A stretch of 5,978 bases of DNA from assembly GCA_003162655.1 (NCBI GenBank), contig PMMY01000165.1:336-6313 (forward strand), in the 5' to 3' direction. Of this stretch, positions 1 through 5,978 are shown one piece after another. Positions within the stretch are counted from its first letter, which is position 1; each line of letters opens with the position of its first letter. Under the pieces are notes generated by a model that was not told the origin of the DNA, did not search any database, and worked only from the letters and a program-made list of their open reading frames with translations. This stretch comes from Methanobacterium sp. GTDB lineage: Archaea; Methanobacteriota; Methanobacteria; Methanobacteriales; Methanobacteriaceae. A program made the translations under genes and the position numbers.

Positions 1-80
1 TAGAGTTTGCTGCAGGTTTCTTCACAGTCTCCGCAGCCATCGCAGAGATCTGGTTGAATCAATATCTTATCCAAGTTCAT
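1..80 (-). CDS. porE: PorE-like ferredoxin/polyferredoxin, N-terminal fragment (gene continues past left edge)
   Basis: Only the first 26 codons are in the window. The peptide contains DLCDGCGDCEETC, a CxxCxxCxxxC [4Fe-4S] ligand set at residues 13, 16, 19 and 23, placed early in the chain as in polyferredoxins. It follows porB by six bases on the same strand, the place where methanogen por operons carry porE (and then porF). In Methanococcus maripaludis PorE and PorF are known to help pass electrons to pyruvate oxidoreductase, so the inferred role here is electron delivery to the PorCDAB complex in the cytoplasm. The ATG at 80-78 is only two bases from the GGGGG ribosome-binding run; a TTG two codons later would have a more usual eight-base gap. 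Without the rest of the protein, another ferredoxin-domain protein cannot be excluded. Confidence 0.75.
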   Translation of the reverse strand, partial: MNLDKILIQPDLCDGCGDCEETCSKL

Positions 81-82
81 AT

Positions 83-87
83 CCCCC
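83..87 (-). promoter_or_regulatory. Ribosome binding site of porE with unusually short spacing
   Basis: On the minus strand GGGGG lies just before the annotated ATG with only AT between them, and its first G is the last base of the porB TAG stop. Other sites in this operon leave about six to eight bases. Either the site is used with tight spacing and coupled termination-reinitiation, or the real start is the TTG at 74-72, eight bases downstream of the G-run. Confidence 0.45.
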
Positions 88-953
88 TATATCTTAAGCT
101 CAATGCAGATGGCATCCACATGGCTTTGAATCCGTTCTTTTTCAAGATCAGTTAAATGTTTAAATCTTTTCTGAGCATTTAAGTACTCATTAACGGCTCT
201 TCTCTGAATTGGTCGATAAGTTACTTTGAATTCACCTTCCTCTATTTCGTAGAGTATCCATGATCCAGTTTCAACTGCGAGCCTTCCAAGTTCTATGGTT
301 TTGGCGGGATTGTAACCCCATCCAGTTGTACATGGTTGCTGCAGGTGAATATATGCAGGGCCTTCAACTTCAGCTGCTTTTTTAACCTTCTTCATGAAGT
401 CTTCAGGGTATGATATTGAGGCCGTTGCAACGTAAGGAACTCCGTGGGCTGCCATTATCATTGGCATATTCTTTTTAGGTTTGTCCTCACCGAAACTTTC
501 CTTACCATGGGGTGAGGTTGTTGTTGATGCACCGTATGGTGTTGCACCACTTCTTTGTATACCTGTATTCATGTATGCTTCGTTATCGTAACATATGTAA
601 ATTAGGTTATGTCCCCTTTCCATGGCACCTGAGAGAGCTTGAAGTCCAATATCAGCTGTTCCACCATCTCCACCAAATACAACAACTGTAGTATCGGTTT
701 TTCCCTGGGATTTCAGTGCTGCTTCAACACCAGATGCTACTGCTGCAGCATTTTCAAACGCTACGTGCATCCATGGAATTTCCCATGCAGTTTCAGGATA
801 AGGAGTTGATATAACCTCTAAACATCCTGTTGCAGATATGGCAACAGTGTTTTCACCGAGCACTTTAAGTGCTAGTCTAACGCCTATAGTGGCACCGCAT
901 CCTGCACATGCCCTGTGTCCTGGCGCAAAAAATTCTTTGTCAGATATCTCCAT
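87..953 (-). CDS. porB: Pyruvate synthase (pyruvate:ferredoxin oxidoreductase) beta subunit
   Basis: This 288-residue subunit binds thiamine pyrophosphate and the proximal [4Fe-4S] cluster; with PorA it carries out reductive carboxylation of acetyl-CoA to pyruvate. The four cluster cysteines are visible: C16 and C19 in CAGCG, C44 in ATGC, and C208 in QPCTTGW. The TPP/Mg motif starts at [10 protein letters not shown] (94-103) and ends near [10 protein letters not shown] (122-131). The C-terminal [13 protein letters not shown] is typical of PorB, and the length matches the family. The ATG directly abuts the porA TAA (TAAATG, no gap), and GGAGGA within the last porA codons serves as binding site. 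2-Oxoisovalerate or 2-oxoglutarate oxidoreductase beta subunits share this fold, but the CDAB gene order and the C-terminal extension point to pyruvate. Confidence 0.94.
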   Translation of the reverse strand: MEISDKEFFAPGHRACAGCGATIGVRLALKVLGENTVAISATGCLEVISTPYPETAWEIPWMHVAFENAAAVASGVEAALKSQGKTDTTVVVFGGDGGTADIGLQALSGAMERGHNLIYICYDNEAYMNTGIQRSGATPYGASTTTSPHGKESFGEDKPKKNMPMIMAAHGVPYVATASISYPEDFMKKVKKAAEVEGPAYIHLQQPCTTGWGYNPAKTIELGRLAVETGSWILYEIEEGEFKVTYRPIQRRAVNEYLNAQKRFKHLTDLEKERIQSHVDAICIELKI

Positions 954-2105
954 TTAAATATCCTCCTTGTTGAGTCCTATCCACTGTGACTGTGTAGTTG
1001 GATTCTTGGTCTTTTCAATTATCTCCTTAATATGTTCTGGTTTAATGTCCCTTCCACCAAGTCCTACTATGAATCCATAAGCATCAACATCCATCTTTGC
1101 TTTGATTTCATTGTGTAATACTCCACCTATACTGAAGGAAACGTTTTTGTCGAGAACACCGATTTTTGAAGCACCTTTGATTGCTTCATATATTTCGTCG
1201 GTAGGGAATGGTCTGAAAACTCTTACACGGACCAATCCTACTTTTTCTCCTTTGTCCCTTAGTTCGTCCACCACATCCTTTATAGAACTGCATATGGAGC
1301 CCATGGCAACCAGTATGATGTCTGCATCATCGGATCTGTATTTTTCAACAAAGTCATACTTTCTTCCGAATATCTCTGCAAATTCTGAATTTGCCTTGGT
1401 TATCACTTTTTTAGCTCCTTCTAAAGCAACTTCCATATCATGGCGGGCTTCCATGTAGTAGTTTGGATCTGTGAAGGTACCAATTGACATTGGCCTTTTT
1501 GGATCAAGGTAGGCATGATCTGGTTTGTAAAGTGGTAAGAATTTATCTACGTCTTCTTTTCCAGGTACGTCAACTGGTTCAACCGTGTGTGTTAGTATGA
1601 AACCATCAATACATACCATACTTGGAAGTAACACTTTTTTATCCTCTGAAACACGGTAAGATATTAGTATTGAATCAAGTGCTTCCTGACCGTTTTCAGC
1701 ATATATTTGCATCCAACCTGAGTCTCTTTCGGATATTGAATCCTGTTGATCATTCCAAATGCTTAGAGGCGCTGATAATGCTCTGTTAGCATCTGCCATG
1801 ACTATTGGTGCTCTTAAACCTGCTGCAGCAAAGATTATCTCATGCATCAAAGCCAGTCCTTGGGATGATGTAGCAGTGAATACCCTTACACCAGTACCTG
1901 AAGCACCTAAACAAGCACTTATTGCACTGTGTTCGGATTCTACTCTTATATACTCTGCTTTTATATCTCCATCCGCAACGAATTTTGCAAGATACTCTGA
2001 TATAGTTGTTTGTGGAGTTATGGGGTAAACAGGGATAACATTTGGATTTGCAAGTTTTACTGCCTCTGCAATTGCCTGGTTTGCAGACATCACTTTAAGA
2101 ACCAT
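954..2105 (-). CDS. porA: Pyruvate synthase alpha subunit
   Basis: This 383-residue subunit corresponds to domains I and II of the single-chain bacterial enzyme. The pyrimidine-binding domain is seen in [14 protein letters not shown] (26-39) and [18 protein letters not shown] (55-72); E58 aligns by inference with the glutamate that activates the cofactor aminopyrimidine ring. [13 protein letters not shown] and [14 protein letters not shown] follow, then IWNDQQDS, a pattern conserved in the 2-oxoacid:acceptor oxidoreductase alpha family. The C-terminal third (about 250-383) is the transketolase-C-like domain, with [20 protein letters not shown] and [13 protein letters not shown]. The ATG lies one base after the porD stop, with GGGAG inside the last porD codons as binding site. 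The partner is PorB in the active-site heterodimer. No damage is seen. Confidence 0.94.
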   Translation of the reverse strand: MVLKVMSANQAIAEAVKLANPNVIPVYPITPQTTISEYLAKFVADGDIKAEYIRVESEHSAISACLGASGTGVRVFTATSSQGLALMHEIIFAAAGLRAPIVMADANRALSAPLSIWNDQQDSISERDSGWMQIYAENGQEALDSILISYRVSEDKKVLLPSMVCIDGFILTHTVEPVDVPGKEDVDKFLPLYKPDHAYLDPKRPMSIGTFTDPNYYMEARHDMEVALEGAKKVITKANSEFAEIFGRKYDFVEKYRSDDADIILVAMGSICSSIKDVVDELRDKGEKVGLVRVRVFRPFPTDEIYEAIKGASKIGVLDKNVSFSIGGVLHNEIKAKMDVDAYGFIVGLGGRDIKPEHIKEIIEKTKNPTTQSQWIGLNKEDI

Positions 2106-2106
2106 T

Positions 2107-2349
2107 TTACTCCCTCTCCATTTTTATTGCCTTTACAGGGCATTCTTCTTCGCATATGCCGCACCCTTTACAGTAATCGTAGTCAATATCATAATCATTA
2201 TTGATACATCCTTCAGGACAGAACATAATGCAGTTCTCACATTCTATGCATTTTTCCTTATCAAGGATGGGTTTAAATGTTCTCCAGCTACCTGTTTTGT
2301 TTTTGCGGGTACTTCCCGGTTCTTTAACAGCTGCTCCTACTGATACCAT
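2107..2349 (-). CDS. porD: Pyruvate synthase delta subunit (2x[4Fe-4S] ferredoxin)
   Basis: An 80-residue ferredoxin-like subunit that links the buried cluster in PorB to external ferredoxin. Two complete ligand sets are visible: C34, C37, C40 and C44 followed by Pro, and C60, C63, C66 and C70 followed by Pro. The fourth cysteine of each set normally crosses over to the other cluster. A roughly 30-residue N-terminal extension with [15 protein letters not shown] precedes the clusters, as in other archaeal PorD/VorD subunits. The start has a near-perfect archaeal ribosome binding site, AAGGTGAT, three bases before the ATG (six bases after the GGT). An extra cysteine, C48, lies just after the first ligand set and is probably not a ligand. 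The gene sits 33 bases after porC and one base before porA. Confidence 0.94.
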   Translation of the reverse strand: MVSVGAAVKEPGSTRKNKTGSWRTFKPILDKEKCIECENCIMFCPEGCINNDYDIDYDYCKGCGICEEECPVKAIKMERE

Positions 2350-2382
2350 GAAATCACCTTTACATTGTTATATTATTTTAAA

Positions 2383-2916
2383 TTATCCCTCTTTTGCAGC
2401 TTCATATGCTAGTTTAGCAGCTTTAGCATTCTTTTCGCCAATTTCTCCACTGAAGGTTTCCTTTATAATCTTTACTATGGATTCTATTGAAACTGCATCG
2501 GTAACAGCTGCAAATGCTCCTAAAAGTATGGTGTTAACGATTGGAACACCTAAAATGTCTAATGCTATGCCTGTTGCATCAACCTTATGAATATCTGCAC
2601 CTTCAGTTGTTTCTACACCATTTGTGGTGTTTATTATGATTTTTCCTTCGTTTTTTAGCCCGGAAAATACATCCACGACTTCTAGGAGGCCATCATCCAG
2701 AACTACAACGTAGTCTGGGTTGTAAACTTGATATCTTCTTCTAATAGGTTTGTCATCTATTCTAGTAAACGCCATAACAGGGGCGCCTCTTCGTTCAACG
2801 CCGAAAAATGGGAATGCTTGACAGTATTTACCGTCCTCAAAGGCGGCTTTTGCCAGTATCTCTGCGGCTGTAACTGCACCCTGTCCTCCGCGTCCGTGAA
2901 AGCGAACTTCAATCAT
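2383..2916 (-). CDS. porC: Pyruvate synthase gamma subunit
   Basis: First gene of the operon, 177 residues from the ATG, also called porG in some methanogens. It is the domain III (gamma) subunit: the N-terminus has the family signature [19 protein letters not shown] at residues 4-22, followed by [19 protein letters not shown], the conserved contact stretch. In Moorella-type single-chain enzymes this domain helps hold coenzyme A; that role is transferred here by homology. A GTG at 2919-2917 lies directly before the ATG in the same frame and would add one residue. I prefer the ATG because it is seven bases from GGAGGT, while the GTG is only four. A separate ATG at 2923-2921 is out of frame and stops after four codons. 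The stop is TAA and the gene is intact. Confidence 0.93.
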   Translation of the reverse strand: MIEVRFHGRGGQGAVTAAEILAKAAFEDGKYCQAFPFFGVERRGAPVMAFTRIDDKPIRRRYQVYNPDYVVVLDDGLLEVVDVFSGLKNEGKIIINTTNGVETTEGADIHKVDATGIALDILGVPIVNTILLGAFAAVTDAVSIESIVKIIKETFSGEIGEKNAKAAKLAYEAAKEG

Positions 2917-2922
2917 CACTCA

Positions 2923-2956
<34 letters not shown>

Positions 2957-2960
2957 GTAA

Positions 2961-2968
2961 TATATATA
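2961..2968 (-). promoter_or_regulatory. por operon promoter: Probable TATA box of the por operon
   Basis: TATATATA is the only strong archaeal TATA-like block facing porC in this gap. Using the usual 26-27 base distance from box centre to start site, transcription would begin near 2938, leaving a leader of about 20 bases that contains the GGAGGT site. The purine-rich BRE usually found upstream is weak here (CCAACACG). The box is its own reverse complement, so by sequence alone it could also serve the plus strand. Confidence 0.55.
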
Positions 2969-2977
2969 CGTGTTGGT

Positions 2978-2999
2978 AACGATCTTATAGTAAACGATC
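2978..2999. repeat. Direct repeat AACGATC flanking a TATA-like box
   Basis: AACGATC occurs at 2978-2984 and 2993-2999, fifteen bases apart. The surrounding 12-base blocks (2977-2988 and 2992-3003) differ at two positions. Between the copies lies TTATAGTA, the best-placed TATA-like box for the plus-strand gene at 3028. Two equal copies hugging a core promoter are compatible with an operator, but this is inference from arrangement alone and the region is AT-rich. Confidence 0.4.
2985..2992 (+). promoter_or_regulatory. Candidate TATA box of the dihydropteroate-synthase-like gene
   Basis: TTATAGTA is centred about 26 bases upstream of 3015, which would put the start site just before the GAGG ribosome binding site at 3018-3021 and give a leader of about 13 bases. 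A competing block, TATTATAT at 3001-3008, would start the transcript at the ATG itself and remove the binding site, so it is less likely. The palindromic TATATATA at 2961-2968 is a third possibility with a longer leader. Confidence 0.35.
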
Positions 3000-3027
3000 A
3001 TATTATATCTTTAATAAGAGGGATGTT

Positions 3028-4644
3028 ATGAAGGTCTTAATAGTCACAGCAAAACTTGCAAGTTCCCTAGTGAAAATGGAATCAACCAAATCTGAGCATG
3101 AGGTGCATGTACATGTGGTTAAAACACCTATAGCTGCATTTTTAACCCCTAAAAAGATAGTTGAAGAACTTAAAAAGTACGATGTTAATCAATTAACTCA
3201 TGATGGTTCTGATGTTGAGATTAAAGATCTTGATGAGAAATTTGATTTGAAATCTTTTGAAATCATATTAACTCCCGGTTTGATTAGAAAGGATGTAAGT
3301 TATGTTAAACAGAAAACAGGTATTGAAACTTACAAAGGACCTAAAGATGCAGCTGACCTTGCAATAGTCCTGGAGATGATCGATAAACTCGATCTATCCC
3401 CTACTGTCCCTGCGGATAAGTTGATAGAGGAAGAACTACGTAAAAGGGCAATGATGTTCATTGAAAACTTTGAGCAGGATGGGGAGAACAAGTTAAAACT
3501 TCTGAAAAAACCTGAAAATATCCTTGTAGGCAAATTGCCTGTTGGAGAAGACTTCCCCATGAGAGTACTTGCTGAAATAGCAAATGCCCCATTCTTAACA
3601 GATGATGAACTTTTGAGAAGGGCAGAGTACTTTGTAAGATCCGGTGCAGACATGGTTGACATAGGTATGGTTGCTGGTGAAACCCTTGATGCACGTATTC
3701 CAAGTATGGTAAAATTATTGAAGAAACATTTAGATGTAGCTGTCAGTATTGATAGTTTAAACCCTGTTGAAATTATATCAGCCGTCAAATCCGGTGTTGA
3801 TATGGTTTTAAGTCTTGATCATGGGAACTGGGAAGAAGTGATCCCATATCTTGAGGAGAAAAATATACCTGCAGTGATCCTTCCAACAGACTTCAGTCAA
3901 AATTGGGTGCCTGAAACAGTTGAAGAAAGGGTAAAATCAGTAGAGGAGCTGAGAAATAAATGTAGAAAAATTGATGTTCTGGCTGATCTTATTCTGGACC
4001 CTGTTAACAGCAGGAGTATGATAGATTCAATAATGGCTTGTCACAAGTTCAAAGTAAAAAATAGGGAACCTATTTTCTTTGGCGTAGGAAATGTAACAGA
4101 ACTCCTTGACGCAGACTCTGTGGGAGTAAATGCTCTCCTTGCTGGCATTGCAATGGAACTCGGTGCGAGTGTACTTTTCACTCCTGAAGAAAGTGGTAAA
4201 ACAATAGGCAGTGTTAAAGAACTTGCAATTTCTTCAGACATGATGTTTTTGGCAAAAAACAGAGGTTCTATTCCAAAGGATCTTGGTATTAATCTTGTGT
4301 TATTTAAGGACAAGCGAAAAATTGATGGAATAATAGAAGATGTTGATGTTCCTTTGGTTGAGGCTGAAGAGGATTATAAATTTCAGCAGGATCCTGCAGG
4401 TAGCTTCAAGATCATGGTTGAAAATGGCCATATAAAGGCTGTTCACTATCTCAAAATGGTGCCACAAATTGCAGTGAAAGGGGAAACAGCAAAGGCAGTT
4501 TATGATGAAATATTAAGGAGAGGGTTGATTTCTAAGTTGGAACACGCAACCTACCTTGGTTCAGAGCTTGAAAAGGCGGAAATTGCATCTAAAGTCGGGA
4601 AAAATTATGTACAAGATTTTCCACTTTTCACTAGGATATATTAA
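3028..4644 (+). CDS. Dihydropteroate-synthase-related protein (archaeal, TIGR00284-like) with C-terminal DUF4346-like domain
   Basis: A 538-residue protein with three recognisable parts. Residues 1 to about 120 form an archaeal N-terminal domain (DUF6513-like), with [21 protein letters not shown] and [13 protein letters not shown] around 103-114. Residues about 165-400 are a pterin-binding TIM barrel: [18 protein letters not shown], then GADMVDIGM with D211, SIDS with D242, and [13 protein letters not shown]. Residues about 445-538 resemble DUF4346: [10 protein letters not shown] (453-462), [13 protein letters not shown] (from H506) and YVQDFP near the end. The canonical DHPS loop NVTPDSFSDGG and the ESTRPG motif are absent, so it is probably not a standard folate enzyme; a role in tetrahydromethanopterin synthesis or one-carbon transfer is an inference from fold and host type. 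GAGG at 3018-3021, six bases from the ATG, supports this start. No signal peptide or membrane segment is seen. Confidence 0.85.
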   Translation: MKVLIVTAKLASSLVKMESTKSEHEVHVHVVKTPIAAFLTPKKIVEELKKYDVNQLTHDGSDVEIKDLDEKFDLKSFEIILTPGLIRKDVSYVKQKTGIETYKGPKDAADLAIVLEMIDKLDLSPTVPADKLIEEELRKRAMMFIENFEQDGENKLKLLKKPENILVGKLPVGEDFPMRVLAEIANAPFLTDDELLRRAEYFVRSGADMVDIGMVAGETLDARIPSMVKLLKKHLDVAVSIDSLNPVEIISAVKSGVDMVLSLDHGNWEEVIPYLEEKNIPAVILPTDFSQNWVPETVEERVKSVEELRNKCRKIDVLADLILDPVNSRSMIDSIMACHKFKVKNREPIFFGVGNVTELLDADSVGVNALLAGIAMELGASVLFTPEESGKTIGSVKELAISSDMMFLAKNRGSIPKDLGINLVLFKDKRKIDGIIEDVDVPLVEAEEDYKFQQDPAGSFKIMVENGHIKAVHYLKMVPQIAVKGETAKAVYDEILRRGLISKLEHATYLGSELEKAEIASKVGKNYVQDFPLFTRIY

Positions 4645-4672
4645 TTAATTTTGATCTAAATACATTACAAAT

Positions 4673-4690
4673 CGAAAAAATATATTTAAA
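4673..4690 (+). promoter_or_regulatory. Candidate BRE/TATA element ahead of ncsA
   Basis: CGAAAAAA followed by TATATTTAAA is the most BRE-TATA-like block in the 65-base gap. Its geometry is awkward: the predicted start site would fall at the ATG (4710), giving a leaderless transcript, although a GGAG binding site exists at 4700-4703, six bases from the ATG. A weaker TAAATACA at 4657-4664 would leave room for that site. Read-through from the upstream gene is equally possible, since no hairpin terminator is visible here. Confidence 0.35.
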
Positions 4691-4709
4691 TTGTTTACTG
4701 GAGTACAAT

Positions 4710-5648
4710 ATGAATGCATGCGACAAATGTGGCAATCCAAACATCATAATTAAAAAAAAACAGTCCGGTCAGAAGCTTTGCAGGGACTGCTTTATAGAAT
4801 CAATCCAAAACAAGGTTTTAAAGGATATTCGAAAATATAAACTTTTAGAAAAGGGTGATAAAGTCCTTTTAGGGCTTTCAGGTGGTAAAGATAGTGTAAT
4901 GCTTTTAGATATTCTTAACTCTTTTCGAAAAAGGAATATAATAGATCTGGTCGCTGTTACTATTGATGAGGGAATTTATGGTTACAGGGAGGAAGGTGTT
5001 GAAATAGCAGCTAGAAATGCTAAAAAACTTGGTGTAGAACATAGAATTGTAACTTTCAAGGAATATTTCGGCTGGACATTAGATGAGATAATTTCAAAAA
5101 ACACCATCAAAGAAGGTAGGAGAATTGCATGTACATACTGTGGTGTTTTCAGACGTTGGATATTTAACAGAGTTGCAAGGGAGGAAGGAGCTACCAAGAT
5201 AGCTACAGGACACAACCTTGACGATGAAACCCAGTCCATAATTATGAACTATCTTGAAGGTAATATACAGAACCTAACACGTATTGGGCCAAAATCTGAA
5301 TCTCAGAATGATAAATTCACCATAAAAATTAAACCCCTAAGAGAGATACCAGAAAAAGAGATTGGTCTTTACGTAGTTGCAAGAGAACTTGATGTGCATT
5401 TTGCAGGCTGTCCATTTGCAATTGAATCATTCCGTGCAGAGGTTGGTAGTTTTATTAAGGAGCTTTCAAGGGAACACCCAACCATAATGTACTCAACTTT
5501 AAGGGGTTTTGATAGGATGAAACCAGTTTTAAAAAAGGAATTTTCAAGAGAATACCCTATGAGAGTTTGTGAAAAATGTGGAGAACCAAGCGCAGCCAGT
5601 ATTTGTAAGGCTTGCAGTTTTTTGAAGGATTGGGAGGATTTTGATTAA
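4710..5648 (+). CDS. ncsA: tRNA 2-thiouridine synthetase NcsA/TtuA (Ncs6/CTU1 family)
   Basis: A 312-residue PP-loop ATPase that adenylates tRNA uridine and replaces its 2-oxygen with sulfur, at wobble U34 in the Ncs6/CTU1 branch or U54 in the TtuA branch. The ATP loop is SGGKDS at 57-62. C141 and C144 (CTYC) with C234 (AGCPF) are the three ligands of the catalytic [4Fe-4S] cluster. GHNLDDE (167-173) is the second nucleotide-site motif. Zinc ribbons lie at both ends: C4/C7 with C24/C27, and C287/C290 with C299/C302. All eleven diagnostic cysteines are present and the length is typical. Start: GGAG six bases upstream. A run of nine A at 4752-4760 encodes lysines 15-17 without breaking the frame. 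The next gene encodes a ubiquitin-like sulfur-carrier candidate, which supports the assignment. Sequence alone does not settle U34 versus U54. Confidence 0.92.
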   Translation: MNACDKCGNPNIIIKKKQSGQKLCRDCFIESIQNKVLKDIRKYKLLEKGDKVLLGLSGGKDSVMLLDILNSFRKRNIIDLVAVTIDEGIYGYREEGVEIAARNAKKLGVEHRIVTFKEYFGWTLDEIISKNTIKEGRRIACTYCGVFRRWIFNRVAREEGATKIATGHNLDDETQSIIMNYLEGNIQNLTRIGPKSESQNDKFTIKIKPLREIPEKEIGLYVVARELDVHFAGCPFAIESFRAEVGSFIKELSREHPTIMYSTLRGFDRMKPVLKKEFSREYPMRVCEKCGEPSAASICKACSFLKDWEDFD

Positions 5649-5704
5649 CATAAAATTAGATCACTCAAACCGAATATTGACTCATAAATATTTTTATAGT
5701 TAAA

Positions 5705-5727
5705 AATCTTTTAGGAAAGATTATTTT
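5705..5727 (+). terminator. Hairpin and T-run after ncsA
   Basis: AATCTTT (5705-5711) and AAAGATT (5716-5722) form a perfect 7-bp stem with the four-base loop TAGG, followed by ATTTT. A separate TTTTT run precedes it at 5691-5695. Archaeal termination depends mainly on T-runs, so this block is a reasonable end for the ncsA transcript. The stem is AT-rich with only one G-C pair, so it would be weak. Confidence 0.45.
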
Positions 5728-5730
5728 ATC

Positions 5731-5776
5731 ATAAGATTTAAACAATTTCTAATGAATATAATTTGAAAAATCTTAT
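5731..5776. repeat. Nine-base inverted repeat upstream of the ubiquitin-like gene
   Basis: ATAAGATTT at 5731-5739 and AAATCTTAT at 5768-5776 are exact reverse complements separated by 28 bases. The arms bracket the candidate TATA box at 5756-5763. They also resemble the arms of the hairpin at 5705-5722 (AAATCTT core), so related sequence appears four times in about 70 bases. Chance is plausible in such AT-rich DNA. Confidence 0.35.
5756..5763 (+). promoter_or_regulatory. Candidate TATA box of the ubiquitin-like gene
   Basis: ATATAATT is centred about 26 bases before 5786, which would start the RNA just ahead of the AAGGAG ribosome binding site (5788-5793) and leave a leader of about 18 bases. 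The hairpin and T-run upstream also argue that this gene has its own promoter rather than depending on ncsA read-through. Confidence 0.4.
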
Positions 5777-5802
5777 TGAATTCATTTAAGGAGAAAACTT
5801 TA

Positions 5803-5978
5803 ATGAGAATAAAACTGATCATCGGGGAAAAAGAAGATATAATAGAAATTTCAGGCGATAAAACCGTAAAAAATCTCCTCGATGTTATTAATATAGCATC
5901 AGAAACAGTTGTTGTAAAAAAAAATGACTGTATAGTAATTGATGAGGAACCTGTTGAAGATGGGGATTCAATCGAGGT
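5803..5978 (+). CDS. ThiS/MoaD/Urm1-like beta-grasp sulfur-carrier protein, N-terminal part (gene continues past right edge)
   Basis: The first 58 codons are present and the frame is open at the edge. The pattern is that of a small ubiquitin-like sulfur carrier: a first beta hairpin (MRIKLIIGEKEDIIEI), the helix TVKNLLDVI around 21-29, a strand TVVVKKNDCIV, and then DEEPVEDGDSIE, matching the ThiS/MoaD 'V.DGD.IE' turn that comes shortly before the C-terminal strand and Gly-Gly tail. The tail itself is outside the window, so the decisive residues cannot be checked. Position right after ncsA suggests it supplies activated sulfur (as a thiocarboxylate) for tRNA 2-thiolation, as TtuB or SAMP2 do elsewhere; a role in thiamine or molybdopterin synthesis is the alternative. 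From memory, the Methanothermobacter counterpart (MTH1743, about 70 residues) has an NMR structure with this fold. AAGGAG lies nine bases before the ATG. Confidence 0.78.
   Translation, partial: MRIKLIIGEKEDIIEISGDKTVKNLLDVINIASETVVVKKNDCIVIDEEPVEDGDSIE

Noticed and set aside
1102..1458. Open frame of 118 codons on the plus strand inside porA
   Set aside because: It lies antisense to a fully conserved porA, has no ribosome binding site or recognisable domain, and its composition looks like the reverse of porA codons.
2010..2590. Overlapping plus-strand open frames across porA, porD and porC
   Set aside because: They cross three well-supported genes on the opposite strand and show cysteine- and serine-rich shadow composition.
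87..2919. Reading the operon as 2-oxoisovalerate or 2-oxoglutarate oxidoreductase
   Set aside because: Gene order gamma-delta-alpha-beta followed by a ferredoxin, the PorB C-terminal extension and the PorA motifs fit pyruvate synthase better, although substrate cannot be proved from sequence.
3330..3788. Open frame of 152 codons on the minus strand inside the DHPS-like gene
   Set aside because: It is antisense to conserved barrel codons and is rich in Ser and Ile as expected from a reversed frame; no motif or binding site supports it.
4752..5924. A9 runs at 4752-4760 (ncsA) and 5916-5924 (ubiquitin-like gene) as possible slippage sites
   Set aside because: Both reading frames stay intact and give family-like protein on each side of the run; lysine codons in an AT-rich genome explain them.

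Overview
The window looks like a piece of a mesophilic, AT-rich hydrogenotrophic methanogen chromosome, most probably of the order Methanobacteriales and Methanobacterium-like. The evidence is an anabolic pyruvate:ferredoxin oxidoreductase split into four short subunits in the order gamma-delta-alpha-beta and followed by a polyferredoxin, an archaeal-type dihydropteroate-synthase-related protein, archaeal GGAGGTGAT-like ribosome binding sites, and TATA-like boxes in the gaps. From memory, and not checked here, Methanothermobacter thermautotrophicus carries the same order around MTH1736-MTH1743, so this is probably conserved core synteny rather than an island. I see no insertion sequence, CRISPR array, tRNA, rRNA or integrase.

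Positions 1-2919, minus strand: the por operon. It reads right to left as porC (gamma), porD (two [4Fe-4S] clusters), porA (alpha), porB (beta, thiamine pyrophosphate), then the first 26 codons of a ferredoxin-type porE that runs off the left edge. Junctions after porD are 1, 0 and 6 bases, and the binding site for each next gene lies in or against the end of the gene before it, so translation is probably coupled. The complex would make pyruvate from acetyl-CoA, CO2 and reduced ferredoxin for biosynthesis.

Positions 2920-3027: a compact divergent promoter region. A TATATATA box faces the por operon. A second TATA-like box, flanked by two AACGATC copies, faces the plus-strand gene.

Positions 3028-5978, plus strand: three genes. 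The first encodes a 538-residue dihydropteroate-synthase-like protein of unknown exact function (N-terminal archaeal domain, pterin-binding barrel, C-terminal DUF4346-like domain). The second is NcsA/TtuA, a tRNA 2-thiouridine synthetase with all expected cysteines. The third is the start of a small ThiS/MoaD/Urm1-like beta-grasp protein cut by the right edge. The last two form a plausible sulfur-transfer pair, carrier plus thiolase. The 154-base gap between them holds a hairpin followed by a T-run, a second inverted repeat and a possible promoter.

I do not see a clearly new system. The least explained items are the function of the dihydropteroate-synthase-like fusion, the flanking repeats in the divergent promoter, and a nine-codon reading frame overlapping the porC start.
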